A stretch of 37,131 nt of DNA from DATBHM01 sp963772375 (lineage in GTDB: Bacteria; Actinomycetota; UBA4738; JACQTL01), in contig CAVYXG010000008.1 of the NCBI GenBank assembly GCA_963772375.1, positions 1 to 37,131 of the forward strand, written 5' to 3'. Position 1 is the stretch's first letter; every line of letters begins with the position of its first letter. A program made the position numbers and the translations under genes. The notes beneath the pieces are model-generated. The model searched no databases, was not told where the DNA came from, and was given only the letters and a program-made list of their open reading frames with translations. This document shows, one piece after another, positions 1 through 7,697 of this stretch.

Positions 1-1
1 C

Positions 2-358
2 TACCCGCTCGGCTACACCAAGACCACTATGTTTCGCCTTGCGAACAAGAAGCGGCCCCTTCGCCCCAAGCGCGAGATTCCCGTAGCGCTAGCGCAATTA
101 GTCGATCATGAGCGACCTCGAAGCGACATGACCGATGACGAGGTTGTCACCCGGCTCGACACGCAGAGAGCGCTGTCTCGGCTGAGTCAGAAGCAGCGAC
201 TCTGTCTCCATCTCCGGTACTTCGAGGGATTGAGCACTCATGACATCGCCCTGATGCTCGGCAATAAGGATTCCAGCATCCGTAGTCAAATAGGAAGAGG
301 GCTCCAAGCACTGAGACGCGACCGTACATACCTCGATGAGCAAGGGGAGCAAAGGTGA
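2..358 (+). CDS. ECF-type RNA polymerase sigma factor, C-terminal part (5' end outside window)
   Basis: The frame is open to the window edge, so only the C-terminal ~118 residues are seen; the ATG at 29 is internal. The last ~65 residues match sigma region 4: a helix ending in LSxKQRxCLxLRYFEGLS, then the helix-turn-helix STHDIALMLGNKDSSIRSQ that would contact the -35 element, then a basic tail. The family recruits RNA polymerase to a small regulon and is usually held by a membrane anti-sigma factor encoded immediately downstream. Here the stop overlaps the GTG of the next gene (GTGA), so the two are translationally coupled. Base composition is clearly less GC-rich than the rest of the window, suggesting acquired DNA. 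The sigma call is fairly sure; the subfamily is not. Confidence 0.8.
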   Translation, partial: YPLGYTKTTMFRLANKKRPLRPKREIPVALAQLVDHERPRSDMTDDEVVTRLDTQRALSRLSQKQRLCLHLRYFEGLSTHDIALMLGNKDSSIRSQIGRGLQALRRDRTYLDEQGEQR

Positions 359-939
359 CGAATCCGCATGCATCCGACACAGACTTCTCTTTGTCCGACG
401 ACGAGGCTTCCAGTCTCTTTCGACAGCTGGAGCGACGAGCAAAGCGCCGGAGGGTCCGCCAAAGCCTCGGTCGGTTCGCAGTCACATCGGCAGCACTCCT
501 AGTGTCGGCATTCGTGATTGCGACGCTCCTTGTCCCCTCCCTGCGGCGGTCGGGGTCTCCGACCAGTGCCACCGAATCTCCGACCCCATCAGTGATAATC
601 CTCGACAGTCCGAATGACTCCAAGGAATTTGTCCTGGCCATGACAGACGCCAGCCCGGAGCTATCCGCTTCGGAGGCGATCGCTAGGTACGAGAACCACA
701 ACAGCGATTTCGCCTTGCCAAGTGATGCAGTCTCGTATCTTGGCTACTACAGCGCAGCCAAAGGCGACGGAACCTACAGCTACAAGGATCGTTTGGCTTG
801 GGGTTTTGCATGGCACGAATGCATTGCCCCTCAACCAAATCCTCGCTACACCGGCCCTCCGATCTCGACGTCCTGCTCTGCTTGGCTATTTCTCGACGCC
901 AATAGCGGCAGGATGCTCGAAGAAACTTGGCAGCACTAG
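355..939 (+). CDS. Single-pass membrane protein coupled to the sigma factor; candidate non-canonical anti-sigma or sensor
   Basis: This 194-residue protein starts at a GTG overlapping the sigma stop. Residues 1-40 are a charged, presumably cytoplasmic segment (LFRQLERRAKRRRVRQSLGR), 41-62 are one membrane helix, then a Ser/Thr/Pro linker and an extracytoplasmic domain of about 95 residues from ELSASEA to ETWQ. That topology and the overlap are typical of anti-sigma factors, but I see no zinc anti-sigma HxxxCxxC motif. The extracytoplasmic domain is clearly related to the protein at 6925-7368: shared LSASEA, FALPxDA, GDGT, AWGxxxHEC, a second Cys before WLF, and a final TWQ. Two conserved Cys may form a disulfide. 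I do not recognise the domain; the anti-sigma role is inferred from position and topology only. Confidence 0.6.
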   Translation: MTNPHASDTDFSLSDDEASSLFRQLERRAKRRRVRQSLGRFAVTSAALLVSAFVIATLLVPSLRRSGSPTSATESPTPSVIILDSPNDSKEFVLAMTDASPELSASEAIARYENHNSDFALPSDAVSYLGYYSAAKGDGTYSYKDRLAWGFAWHECIAPQPNPRYTGPPISTSCSAWLFLDANSGRMLEETWQH

Positions 940-984
940 TTCGCAGGTCAGTGTTGTATCGTTTCGAATCTGAGACCCCTGAGA

Positions 985-992
985 CATTCTCG
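985..992. repeat. 8-bp target duplication, left copy, of outer IS256-family element
   Basis: CATTCTCG here is repeated exactly at 5981-5988, immediately outside both ends of the outer element. Eight base pairs is the usual target duplication for the IS256 family, so this fixes the element at 993-5980. Confidence 0.8.
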
Positions 993-998
993 ATTAGG

Positions 999-1019
999 GT
1001 CCGCGGACGTGGTGTACGA
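999..1019 (+). repeat. Left terminal inverted repeat of element A
   Basis: 21 bases matching the complement of 5954-5974 at 17 positions. Both copies sit 6 bases inside the respective target duplication, which supports the assigned ends. Confidence 0.7.
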
Positions 1020-1476
1020 AGGGCCTGAGGGTTCTTGAAGTAGAAGACCACCGCTTCATCCTCTTCAGCAGCGAACCAGAGAAGAGGAAGACGGTGGTCG
1101 AACCCACTTTGGACCCGGCGGTCTGGCTCGACAAGCACCTCGCAGAAGCCGACACCGATCTGCTCAGGGAGATGCTCCAGACGTTCATCCAGGCCCTGAT
1201 GTCCGCGGAGGCCGACGCGGCCTGCGGCGCCCTGCCGGACGGCGAGCGATCCCCGGATCGCGTCAACAGCCGCAACGGCTACCGGCCCAGGACGTTCGAG
1301 ACGAGGACCGGAACGATGGAGCTCGTGGTGCCCAAGCTCCGCACGGGGAGCTACTTCCCGGAGTGGCTCCTCGAACCCCGCCGGCGGGCCGAACGGTCGC
1401 TCGTCGCGGTGATCGCCGAGTGCTACGTCAAAGGCGTGTCGACCAGGAAGGTAGAGGGCCTTGTCCGCACGCTCGG

Positions 1477-1484
1477 CATCGAGG
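1477..1484. repeat. 8-bp target duplication, left copy, of inner element B
   Basis: CATCGAGG is repeated at 5064-5071. Deleting one copy and everything between restores the element A transposase frame exactly. Confidence 0.8.
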
Positions 1485-1485
1485 T

Positions 1486-1511
1486 GAGCTATGAACAGAA
1501 GTTGTGGATCG
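1486..1511 (+). repeat. Left terminal inverted repeat of element B
   Basis: Pairs with the complement of 5038-5063 over 26 bases. The first four bases and the last twelve are identical. Confidence 0.7.
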
Positions 1512-1596
1512 GGGACTTGGTGAAGGACGTGCGTACCTTCCCGCTTGAACAAGAGCGAGTGCCGGCGTGGGTAGCGCCGGCGGGAAGGGTACGCCG

Positions 1597-4500
1597 ATGC
1601 TCAGGATAGTCGCCGAGGACGGGTCGGGCACAGAGTTCGCCTCGACCCTGGACCAGATCGTGCGTGAGGGAGCGCTGCGAATGCTCGTCGCGGCGCTGGA
1701 GGCGGAGGTCGAGGCCTACGTGGCCGAGGCCCGAGGGGAGCGCGACGACGATGATCGCGCTCTGGTGGTCCGCAACGGGAAGGCCCGGGCCCGCCAGGTG
1801 GTGACCGCGGCGGGGGCCCTCGAGGTCCGGGCCCCGCGCGTCAACGACCGCCGGGCGGATCCGGAGACGGGCGAGCGCCATCGCTTCCGAAGCTCGATCC
1901 TGCCGCCGTACCTGCGCCGCTCCCCGAAGGTGGTGGAGGTCCTGCCCCTTTTGTACCTGCACGGGCTGTCCACCCTCGACTTCGTCCCCGCGCTCGCCGA
2001 GTTCTTCGGCTCCGAGGCGGGGCTCTCGGCAGGGGCCATCACCCGGCTCACCGCGTCGTGGACGGAGGAGCAGGCGGCGTTCGGGAAGCGCAAGCTCACC
2101 GACCGCGACTACGTGTACGTCTGGGCCGACGGGGTGGTGCGCCACGAGGCGCCATGTAACCGGGCGGTGATGAAAGGGCACCGCCTCCGGCCTGTCGCAG
2201 CAGGCCGGAGAAGCTGGGGGCAGCCTGACCTCGGAGGCGCGGGGAAGGGCGGGAAGCAGCCCCGACAACGACGGGACGGGCCAGCACCGCCAGATGACCC
2301 GGGTCCGGCAAGCGAGACGGGAAGGTGCACGAGTGCAGAAACCAGTGGTGGAACCCCCTCAAGCGAGAGACACCGGCTCGAACCTGGCGGATCAGGGCCG
2401 GGCAGCAGCGCGCGATCGTCGTAATGGCCGGCGATCGACTCCGATGCGACGTAATACCCGCCGCCCCGGAGGCCATGGGGAAGGACTGCGGCGTACCCAT
2501 GGCAAGGCTGCAGGGGAAAAGCTGGGCACCTCACCCGACAACCGGTTCATGGTGAACGTGGGAACCGTCCCGGAGCCGCCCTCCCCATCCCGCAGCCAGC
2601 GGGATGGCGGGCAGGCCCGCCGTCGGCTGATGGCCCCGAGACGGGACGGAGCCCCCGTAGTAGTCCGAGGACGGGAAAGCCGTCCACATGGCGAAGGGGG
2701 GCAGCGAGTCCGCAGCGTCGGAACTGGCATGGCAGGAGGTCGCCGGTGAACACCGGCGCGCCGTGGCCCTCGACCAAAGAGGCCGAGGAACGGGTACTGC
2801 GGATCCAGACCAAGCTGCACCGATGGGCGACCGACGATCCCAGGCGTCGGTTCGTTGACCTGTACAACCTCGTCTGCGACCCGGCGTTCCTGCTCATGGC
2901 GTGGCGCCGGGTCCGGGGCAACAGGGGGGCGCGTTCGGCAGGCGTGGACGGGCAGGACGCCTACTACGTCGAGACCGAGCGCGGCGTGGAGAACTTCCTC
3001 GCCGAGCTCCGGGCCGACCTCAAGGCCCGCACCTTTCGCCCGCTCCCGGTCCGGGAGCGGCACATCCCCAAGCGGAGCGGGAAGCTCCGCCGCCTCGGGG
3101 TTCCCACGGTGCGGGACCGGGTGGTCCAGGCCTCTTTGAAGCTGGTGCTCGAGCCGATCTTCGAGGCGGAGTTCAAGCCGTCGTCGTACGGCTTCCGACC
3201 TCGACGCCGGGCGCACGACGCCATCGCCGAGATCCACCACCTGTGCTCCCGCTCTTACGAGTGGGTCCTGGAGGGTGACATCGAGGCGTGCTTCGACTCC
3301 ATCGACCACGTGGCCCTCATGGGCCGGGTGGGGGGAAGGGTCGGAGACAAGCGCGTGCTGCACTTGGTGAAGGCGTTCCTCAAAGCCGGCGTCCTCTCCG
3401 AGGACGGTGTGGAGAGGGACACGACCACCGGCACGCCCCAGGGAGGCATCCTCTCGCCGCTGCTGGCGAACATCGCCCTGTCCGTCCTCGACGATCACTT
3501 CGACGAGGCGTGGCGGGCGATGGGGAACAACAGCGCTCGGCAGAACCGGAGGCTCAGGGGCCTCGCCACCTACCGGCTGGTCCGCTACGCGGACGACTTC
3601 GTGGTCGTGGTGGCGGGCGCTCGTGCTCACGCCGAGGCTCTGCGGGAGGAGGTACAAGCGGTCCTTCGTCCGACGGGCCTCCGCCTGTCGGAGGAGAAGA
3701 CCAGGGTCTCCCACATCGACGAGGGCTTCGACTTTCTCGGGTTCCGCATCCGGCGGCACGAGAAGCGGGGCACGGGCCATCGCTTCGTCTACACCTACCC
3801 GTCGAAGGCCGCCCTTGCCGCGGTCAAGGCGAAGGTGCGAACGATGACCCGAGGGGCAACGGACCAACCGCTCCGCATCCTGTTGCACCGGCTCAACCCG
3901 GTGCTCAGGGGATGGACCACGTACTTCCGTCACGGGGTGTCCAAGGCGACCTTCAACTACCTGCGCGCCTTCGCTTGGCGCCGGGTGGTGTGCTGGCTCC
4001 GCCACAAGCACTCTCGCATCTCGTGGACGGAACTCCGGAGGCGCTACCTGCCCGGGTGGTGGCCGACGGAGGGCGAGGTGAGGCTGTTCAACCCCGGCGC
4101 AGTGGCGGTTCGCCGCTACCGGTACCGGGCGGCCCGCATCCCCTCGCCGTGGTCGGAGCGACAGCAAGGATCGGCCGCGTAGCACATCGACGTGGGCTCG
4201 CGGAGAGCCGGATGCGTGGAGACGCGCACGTCCGGTTCGGAGGTGCGGGCCGGGGAGACGGACGTCTTGAAAGAGTCGCACCGCGCCCCGGCCCGACCCC
4301 TACCACGTCCGGGTCCGCCTCGGAGACGACCGCAAGGTGTGCTTGCTGGTCATCGTCGGTGTCCGCACCGACGGGACGAAGGAGCTCGTCTGCGTGGCCG
4401 ACGGGTTCCGGGAGTCCACCGAGAGCTGGGGCGTGGTCCTGCGGGACTTGAAGCGCCGGAGCATGCGGGCCCCGGTGCTCGCCGTGGGCGACGGGGCGCT

Positions 4501-5026
4501 GGGGTTCTGGGGCGCGATCGACGAGGTGTTCCCGGAGACCCGCCACCAGCGGGACTGGGTCCACAAGGCCAAGAACGTCCTCGACGCCCTGCCGGCGTCG
4601 GTCCAGCAGCGGGCGAAGGAGGCCCTGGCCGAGATCTCGAACGCGGAGAACGCCGACGAGGCGGGCAAGGCGCTCGACCGCTTCGGGACCGAGTTCGGGG
4701 TGAAGTGGCCGAAGGCCGCGGCCAAGCTCACGTCGGACCGGGAGGCGCTGCTGGCGTTCTACGACTACCCGGCCGAGCACTGGGTCCACCTACGGACCTC
4801 GAACCCCATCGAGTCCACGTTCGCCACCGTGCGGGCGCGGACCAACGTGACGAAGGGGCCGGGGTCCAAGGAGGCCGGGCTGGCCATGGCATTCAAGCTG
4901 CTGGAGGCGGCGGAAGGGAGGTGGAGGCGGGTCAACGCCCCCGAGCTCGTGGCGCTCGTTCGGGCGGGGGCGACGTTCGTGAACGGCAAGTTGGTGGAGC
5001 GGAGCGAGGACGAGGACGCCGCGTGA
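1597..5026 (+). CDS. IS256-family transposase of element B, interrupted by a group II intron (exons 1597-2136 and 4304-5026)
   Basis: Catalyses excision and integration of element B. Exon 1 (ATG 1597, preceded by GGGAAGGG) encodes 180 residues ending VYVWADGV. Exon 2 continues HVRVRLGDDRKVCLLVIVG and runs to TGA at 5024-5026, giving 420 residues without stop or frameshift, normal for the family. Catalytic region: Asp of WADG at the end of exon 1, Asp in VGDGALGFWG, and the NPIESTFATVRART block. The junction falls between complete codons, two codons after the first conserved Asp. The product depends on splicing; unspliced, translation leaves the frame inside the intron. An alternative GTG start at 1567 adds ten residues. 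Confidence 0.8.
2746..4182 (+). CDS. ltrA: Group II intron-encoded reverse transcriptase/maturase
   Basis: 478 residues from a GTG preceded by AGGAGGT (2734-2740). It assists intron splicing and copies the intron into new DNA sites. Seen motifs: N-terminal RT0 region, AGVDG near residue 65, PKRSGKLRRLGVPTVRDRVV, YGFRPRRRAHDAI, EGDIEACFDSIDH (first catalytic Asp), TPQGGILSPLLANI, the YADD box at residues 281-284, FDFLGFRI, then the maturase domain ending in LRRRYLPGWWPTEGEVRLFNP. No HNH endonuclease domain is visible at the C terminus, so retrohoming would use a nicked or single-stranded target. The frame is intact and the catalytic residues are present, so it is probably functional. The symbol is used in the generic sense. 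Confidence 0.92.
   Translation: MNTGAPWPSTKEAEERVLRIQTKLHRWATDDPRRRFVDLYNLVCDPAFLLMAWRRVRGNRGARSAGVDGQDAYYVETERGVENFLAELRADLKARTFRPLPVRERHIPKRSGKLRRLGVPTVRDRVVQASLKLVLEPIFEAEFKPSSYGFRPRRRAHDAIAEIHHLCSRSYEWVLEGDIEACFDSIDHVALMGRVGGRVGDKRVLHLVKAFLKAGVLSEDGVERDTTTGTPQGGILSPLLANIALSVLDDHFDEAWRAMGNNSARQNRRLRGLATYRLVRYADDFVVVVAGARAHAEALREEVQAVLRPTGLRLSEEKTRVSHIDEGFDFLGFRIRRHEKRGTGHRFVYTYPSKAALAAVKAKVRTMTRGATDQPLRILLHRLNPVLRGWTTYFRHGVSKATFNYLRAFAWRRVVCWLRHKHSRISWTELRRRYLPGWWPTEGEVRLFNPGAVAVRRYRYRAARIPSPWSERQQGSAA
4205..4238 (+). ncRNA. Group II intron domain V (catalytic hairpin)
   Basis: A 34-base hairpin beginning GAGCCGGATGCG and closing CGCGCACGTCCGGTTC, with the AGC triad near its base. This is the most conserved part of group II introns and forms the catalytic core. 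It lies 22 bases after the maturase stop and just before domain VI, the standard order. Confidence 0.88.
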
Positions 5027-5037
5027 TCACGAAGTTT

Positions 5038-5063
5038 CGATCCACAACTATTGACTATTGCTC
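5038..5063 (-). repeat. Right terminal inverted repeat of element B
   Basis: Reverse complement of this segment starts GAGCAATAGTCAATAG and shares the AGTTGTGGATCG block with 1486-1511. It lies 11 bases after the transposase stop. Confidence 0.7.
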
Positions 5064-5071
5064 CATCGAGG
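5064..5071. repeat. 8-bp target duplication, right copy, of inner element B
   Basis: CATCGAGG, identical to 1477-1484. Confidence 0.8.
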
Positions 5072-5953
5072 GCATCTCGAAGTCCCAGGTCTCGGAGATC
5101 GCCAAGTCCCTCGACGAGCTGGTGGCGGCGTTCCGGTCCCGACCGCTCGACCAAGGCCCCTACACCTATGTGTGGCTCGACGCTCTCGTGCTCAAGTGCC
5201 GGGAGGGAGGCCGCATCGCCCACGTCTCCGTGGTCGTCGCCACCAGCGTCAACGCCGACGGCTACCGGGAGATCCTCGGCCTCGACGTGCTGACCAGCGA
5301 GGACGGGAAGGGTGGACGGCGTTCCTCAGGGACCTGGTGGCAAGAGGGCTCTCCGGGGTCCGCCTGGCGGTCTCCGACGACCACCTTCATCTGGTCGAGG
5401 CCATCGGTGCGGTGCTGCCCGGATGGTCGTGGCAGCGGTGCCGGACCCACTTCGCCCGCAACATCCTGTCCAGGGTGCCGAAGAGCGCTCAGCCGCTGGT
5501 GGCCACGCTCGTCCGCTCGATCTTCGCCTAGCCCTCACGCGAGAAGGCCGAGGCACAGCTCCCATCGCGTGATCGAGCAGCTCGAGACGCGGTTCCCCGC
5601 CGCGGCCGCGCTCCTGGCCTCCGCCGGTCCCGACATCACGGCCTTCGCCTCGCTCCCCGTGGAGCACTGGCGCCAGATCTGGTCGAACAACCCCCAGGAG
5701 CGGTTGAACCGGGAGATCCGTCGCCGCACCGACGTGGTCGGCATCTCCCCCAACCGGGAGGCCACCATCCGGTTGGTCGGAGCCGTCCTCGCCGAGCAGC
5801 ACGACGAGTGGGCGGTGGCTCGCCGGTACATGAGCCAGCAGTCGCTCGCCAAGGCCCGCATGGCGGTGATCGACGGCGCCGTCGTCGACGAGGAGGTGAG
5901 GCACGAGCTGGTGGCCGCCGGCTAACTCAAGTCACGAGGTTGAAGCGATGCTC

Positions 5954-5974
5954 TCGTACACCACTTGCCAGGAC
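5954..5974 (-). repeat. Right terminal inverted repeat of element A
   Basis: Complement of 999-1019 at 17 of 21 positions. It lies 29 bases after the element A transposase stop. Confidence 0.7.
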
Positions 5975-5980
5975 GCGGCC

Positions 5981-5988
5981 CATTCTCG
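5981..5988. repeat. 8-bp target duplication, right copy, of outer element A
   Basis: CATTCTCG, identical to 985-992. Confidence 0.8.
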
Positions 5989-6132
5989 CGCACGGCCGAC
6001 AGCCCATTGGGGGATAGGCGGTCTCCTGTGCCGGATTGACTCAGGGTCGAAAATCCAATTCAAGGTACGAAGAGACAGCGCAATAGATGTGGCAGGCAGC
6101 AATTTCCCGTGCCGCAGAGGGAAGGGAGAATC

Positions 6133-6915
6133 ATGCACGGCGGCGCCCAACGGCCTTGTCGGGCAAGATCTTCGGTGATCGTGCTTCTTCTACTGCTGGC
6201 GCAGCTGCCCTTGTTCGCGCAACCTGCAGCAGCGGATGCATGTTCAGGCGGTGAACTTCCCGACTACCTTCTGAACGAGTGGACTCCGAGTGACGGCCTT
6301 GTCGCAGGCGTCCGAGCTCCCATAGTCCTGCGCACCTCCGGGATGGTCTGCTCGGCGGCTAGGCCATTCAACGGTACGTCGTCTTCGTGGGTTGGAATCT
6401 ACCCCGTGAGCGGGGCGAACGAGCGAATATCCTAGGTCGGCTGGATTCACGATTCCATCTCTGGATACTGCCGGTTTTACGAGTGGAATGACGGCACTAC
6501 CGACACGATGCCGGTTCTGACTTTGTGCGGAACGAGCGGTGGCTCCTCGAGGTATTTCAAGGTGCAAAAACTCTATGTGGGCGCTCAACACGAATACTAT
6601 TTTGCAGACTACGATTGCGGTACCGACTGGAATAGTTGCAATGAACTATCGGCGGGCGCGCCGGCCCCTGGATTCAATGATGTGATTGGTGCGACGAATA
6701 GCGAGGCTAACTACCCTTGCCTTAACCACATGATGGGTGCCAGTGGGAACCCGGTAACATTCGGGGGGAGTGATGTCCCTATCCGTGGCATCAAGATTCC
6801 GGGTGGAGTCTACAGCGTCGAACCATTTAGCTACAGTCGCCAGACTAGCTGCTCTCAATACGCGAGCCCGACGCACACTCACACAACGTTTGCAACCTAT
6901 GATACGAGGAATTAG
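6133..6915 (+). pseudogene. Secreted Cys-rich protein of unknown function, interrupted by an in-frame TAG
   Basis: The ATG at 6133 follows GAAGGGAG. Residues 1-34 form a clear Sec signal peptide (basic start, then VIVLLLLLAQLPLF, cleavage near PAAA/DA). The frame meets TAG at 6433-6435 (after residue 100) and then continues open for another 160 codons to 6915. The downstream part reads like normal protein: VGWIHDSISGYCRFYEW, DYDCGTDWNSC, YPCLNHMMG, TSCSQYASP. At least eight Cys lie in the exported part, suggesting disulfides. I do not recognise the fold. The simplest reading is a recent nonsense mutation; a truncated 100-residue product or readthrough are alternatives. The gene is AT-richer than the window average and belongs to the sigma-factor island. 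Confidence 0.6.
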
Positions 6916-6924
6916 GGGCGACAC

Positions 6925-7368
6925 GTGAACAAGACCGCGGTGTGGATAGGGGTCAGTATCGTCTTGGCCGCCTGTGCATGGCTATCGATCCAATCCGAGA
7001 CACGGGCATTGGCGGCCTTGCCTCAATCGGTGGTTCTCGACCCCCCTATAAGCAGTATGCGCTTTGATCCTCCGGGTCCATCCGTGCCACAACTGTCCGC
7101 GAGTGAAGCTCTTAGCGACTTTGAGCAGGTGGATCCCCTGTTTGCTCTTCCGGAAGATGCAACCATCCAATTCGGCCTCTACACGGCAGCTGTGGGAGAT
7201 GGGACTTTCCGATACCTCGAAGAACCTGCCTGGGGCATCCGGTTCCACGAATGTGCTGTGCCCCAAGACGGGAGGGCCTTCGACGCGCCACTCCCCTGCA
7301 CGGTCTGGCTATTCATCGACTCGACGACCGGGCAGATGATGGAAGCAACCTGGCAGCTCGATGCGTGA
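6925..7368 (+). CDS. Exported or lipid-anchored paralogue of the sigma-linked membrane protein
   Basis: 147 residues from GTG at 6925, nine bases after the preceding frame. The N terminus (MNKTAVWIGVSIVLAAC) can be a signal peptide with a lipobox-like LAAC at Cys17, or a membrane anchor. From residue ~52 the protein matches the extracytoplasmic domain of the product of 355-939 nearly end to end: LSASEAL, FALPEDA, AAVGDGT, AWGIRFHECAVPQ, a second Cys, VWLFID and a closing TWQ. It lacks that protein's charged cytoplasmic segment, so it has the outer domain without any sigma-contacting part. It may compete for or bind the same signal; function unknown. Confidence 0.65.
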   Translation: MNKTAVWIGVSIVLAACAWLSIQSETRALAALPQSVVLDPPISSMRFDPPGPSVPQLSASEALSDFEQVDPLFALPEDATIQFGLYTAAVGDGTFRYLEEPAWGIRFHECAVPQDGRAFDAPLPCTVWLFIDSTTGQMMEATWQLDA

Positions 7369-7499
7369 GCAACGATGCCTCCAACGTCTCTGATCGCATG
7401 GCGATAGGTTGACAGGTGGCGTCAGGTTGGATGTCGGTAGCAGTGTGCTGTTAGGTAAGGCAATTTGACAGATAGCAGAAGTCATGGCATCCTTATGTT

Positions 7500-7697
7500 G
7501 TGCCTGTTCGCGCAGCCGTGCTGCCCGTCCCCGATCAGGACCTGGCCACCCTCCTGTCGTGGATGCGATCGTCCTCGATCGAGGCCGGCATGGCCGAGCG
7601 GGCCCGAATCGTGACCCTCGCCGCCGAGGGCCTTGCTAACACGGAGATCGCCGAGCGCCTGGGCCTGTCCCGTCCCACCGTCATCTTGTACACGTAA
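7500..7697 (+). pseudogene. IS630-type transposase, N-terminal helix-turn-helix remnant
   Basis: 65 residues from a GTG. The sequence SSSIEAGMAERARIVTLAAEG followed by LANTEIAERLGLSRPTVI is the DNA-binding N terminus typical of IS630-family transposases. It stops (TAA) at the point where the family continues with a Trp-rich linker and the DDE domain, and no DDE domain follows. I could not find reliable element ends. The fragment sits at the right border of the low-GC island. Confidence 0.7.

Larger units (their letters stand above)
2137..4303 (+). mobile_element. Group II intron inserted in the element B transposase gene
   Basis: A self-splicing retroelement. The 5' end reads GTGCGCC, matching the GUGYG start, and the 3' end reads CCCCTAC, matching the usual ...AY end. 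With these limits the flanking exons join in frame and restore a family-typical sequence (WADGV-HVRVRL). Bases 2137-2745 are the structured RNA domains I-IV 5' part, followed by the maturase gene, domain V (4205-4238) and a domain VI hairpin (stem 4247-4255 with 4286-4294). All parts needed for splicing and retrohoming appear present. Exact ends are inferred from consensus and the restored frame; I did not model domain I or the exon-binding sequences. Confidence 0.85.
1485..5063 (+). mobile_element. Inner IS256-family insertion sequence (element B) carrying a group II intron
   Basis: Bounded by CATCGAGG duplications. Terminal inverted repeats are 1486-1511 and the complement of 5038-5063: 26 positions, both starting GAGC and sharing the 12-base block AGTTGTGGATCG. 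Subtracting the 2167-base intron leaves about 1412 bp, a normal IS256 size. The transposase is undamaged once the intron is removed, in contrast to the host element. The two transposases are clearly different members of the family, so this is not one element inserting into its own copy. Confidence 0.8.
1094..5925 (+). pseudogene. IS256-family transposase of element A, split by element B and frameshifted
   Basis: A DDE transposase of the Mutator/IS256 type, in two pieces: 1094-1484 (GTG start) and 5072-5925. Removing the insert joins GIE to GISKSQVSEI in frame, a typical IS256 sequence, and gives about 415 codons, the family length. Catalytic-region motifs seen are VWLDAL, LAVSDDH and NNPQERLNREIRRR. 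Besides the insertion there is a one-base loss near 5311 (GGGTGG where GGGGTGG is expected), a TAG at 5529-5531 where the family usually has Gln, and a one-base gain near 5560. The gene would therefore be inactive even if the insert left cleanly. Confidence 0.85.
993..5980 (+). mobile_element. Outer IS256-family insertion sequence (element A), interrupted by a second IS
   Basis: The element is bounded by CATTCTCG duplications. Its ends carry an imperfect inverted repeat: 999-1019 against the complement of 5954-5974, 17 of 21 matching, including an 11-base identical block GTGGTGTACGA. Removing the insert (1485-5063 plus one 8-bp duplication) leaves about 1401 bp, normal for an IS256 element. 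It inserted between the membrane protein gene at 355-939 and the secreted protein gene at 6133. Its transposase is also broken by point changes (see 1094-5925), so this copy is dead apart from its passenger. Confidence 0.8.

Noticed and set aside
2746..4182. Reverse transcriptase as part of a diversity-generating retroelement or retron.
   Set aside because: It has a maturase domain and is followed by group II domains V and VI; there is no template/variable repeat or msr/msd-like RNA.
2392..4281. 629-codon open frame on the minus strand across the intron.
   Set aside because: It is antisense to the maturase and part of the structural RNA, with Arg/Pro-rich low-complexity translation, as expected for a GC-rich shadow frame.
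5529..6435. Two in-frame TAG codons (5529 and 6433) where an amino acid would fit, suggesting amber recoding.
   Set aside because: Several intact genes in the window end in TAG (for example at 939 and 4182), and one of the two genes is an obviously dead transposase. Ordinary nonsense mutation is simpler.
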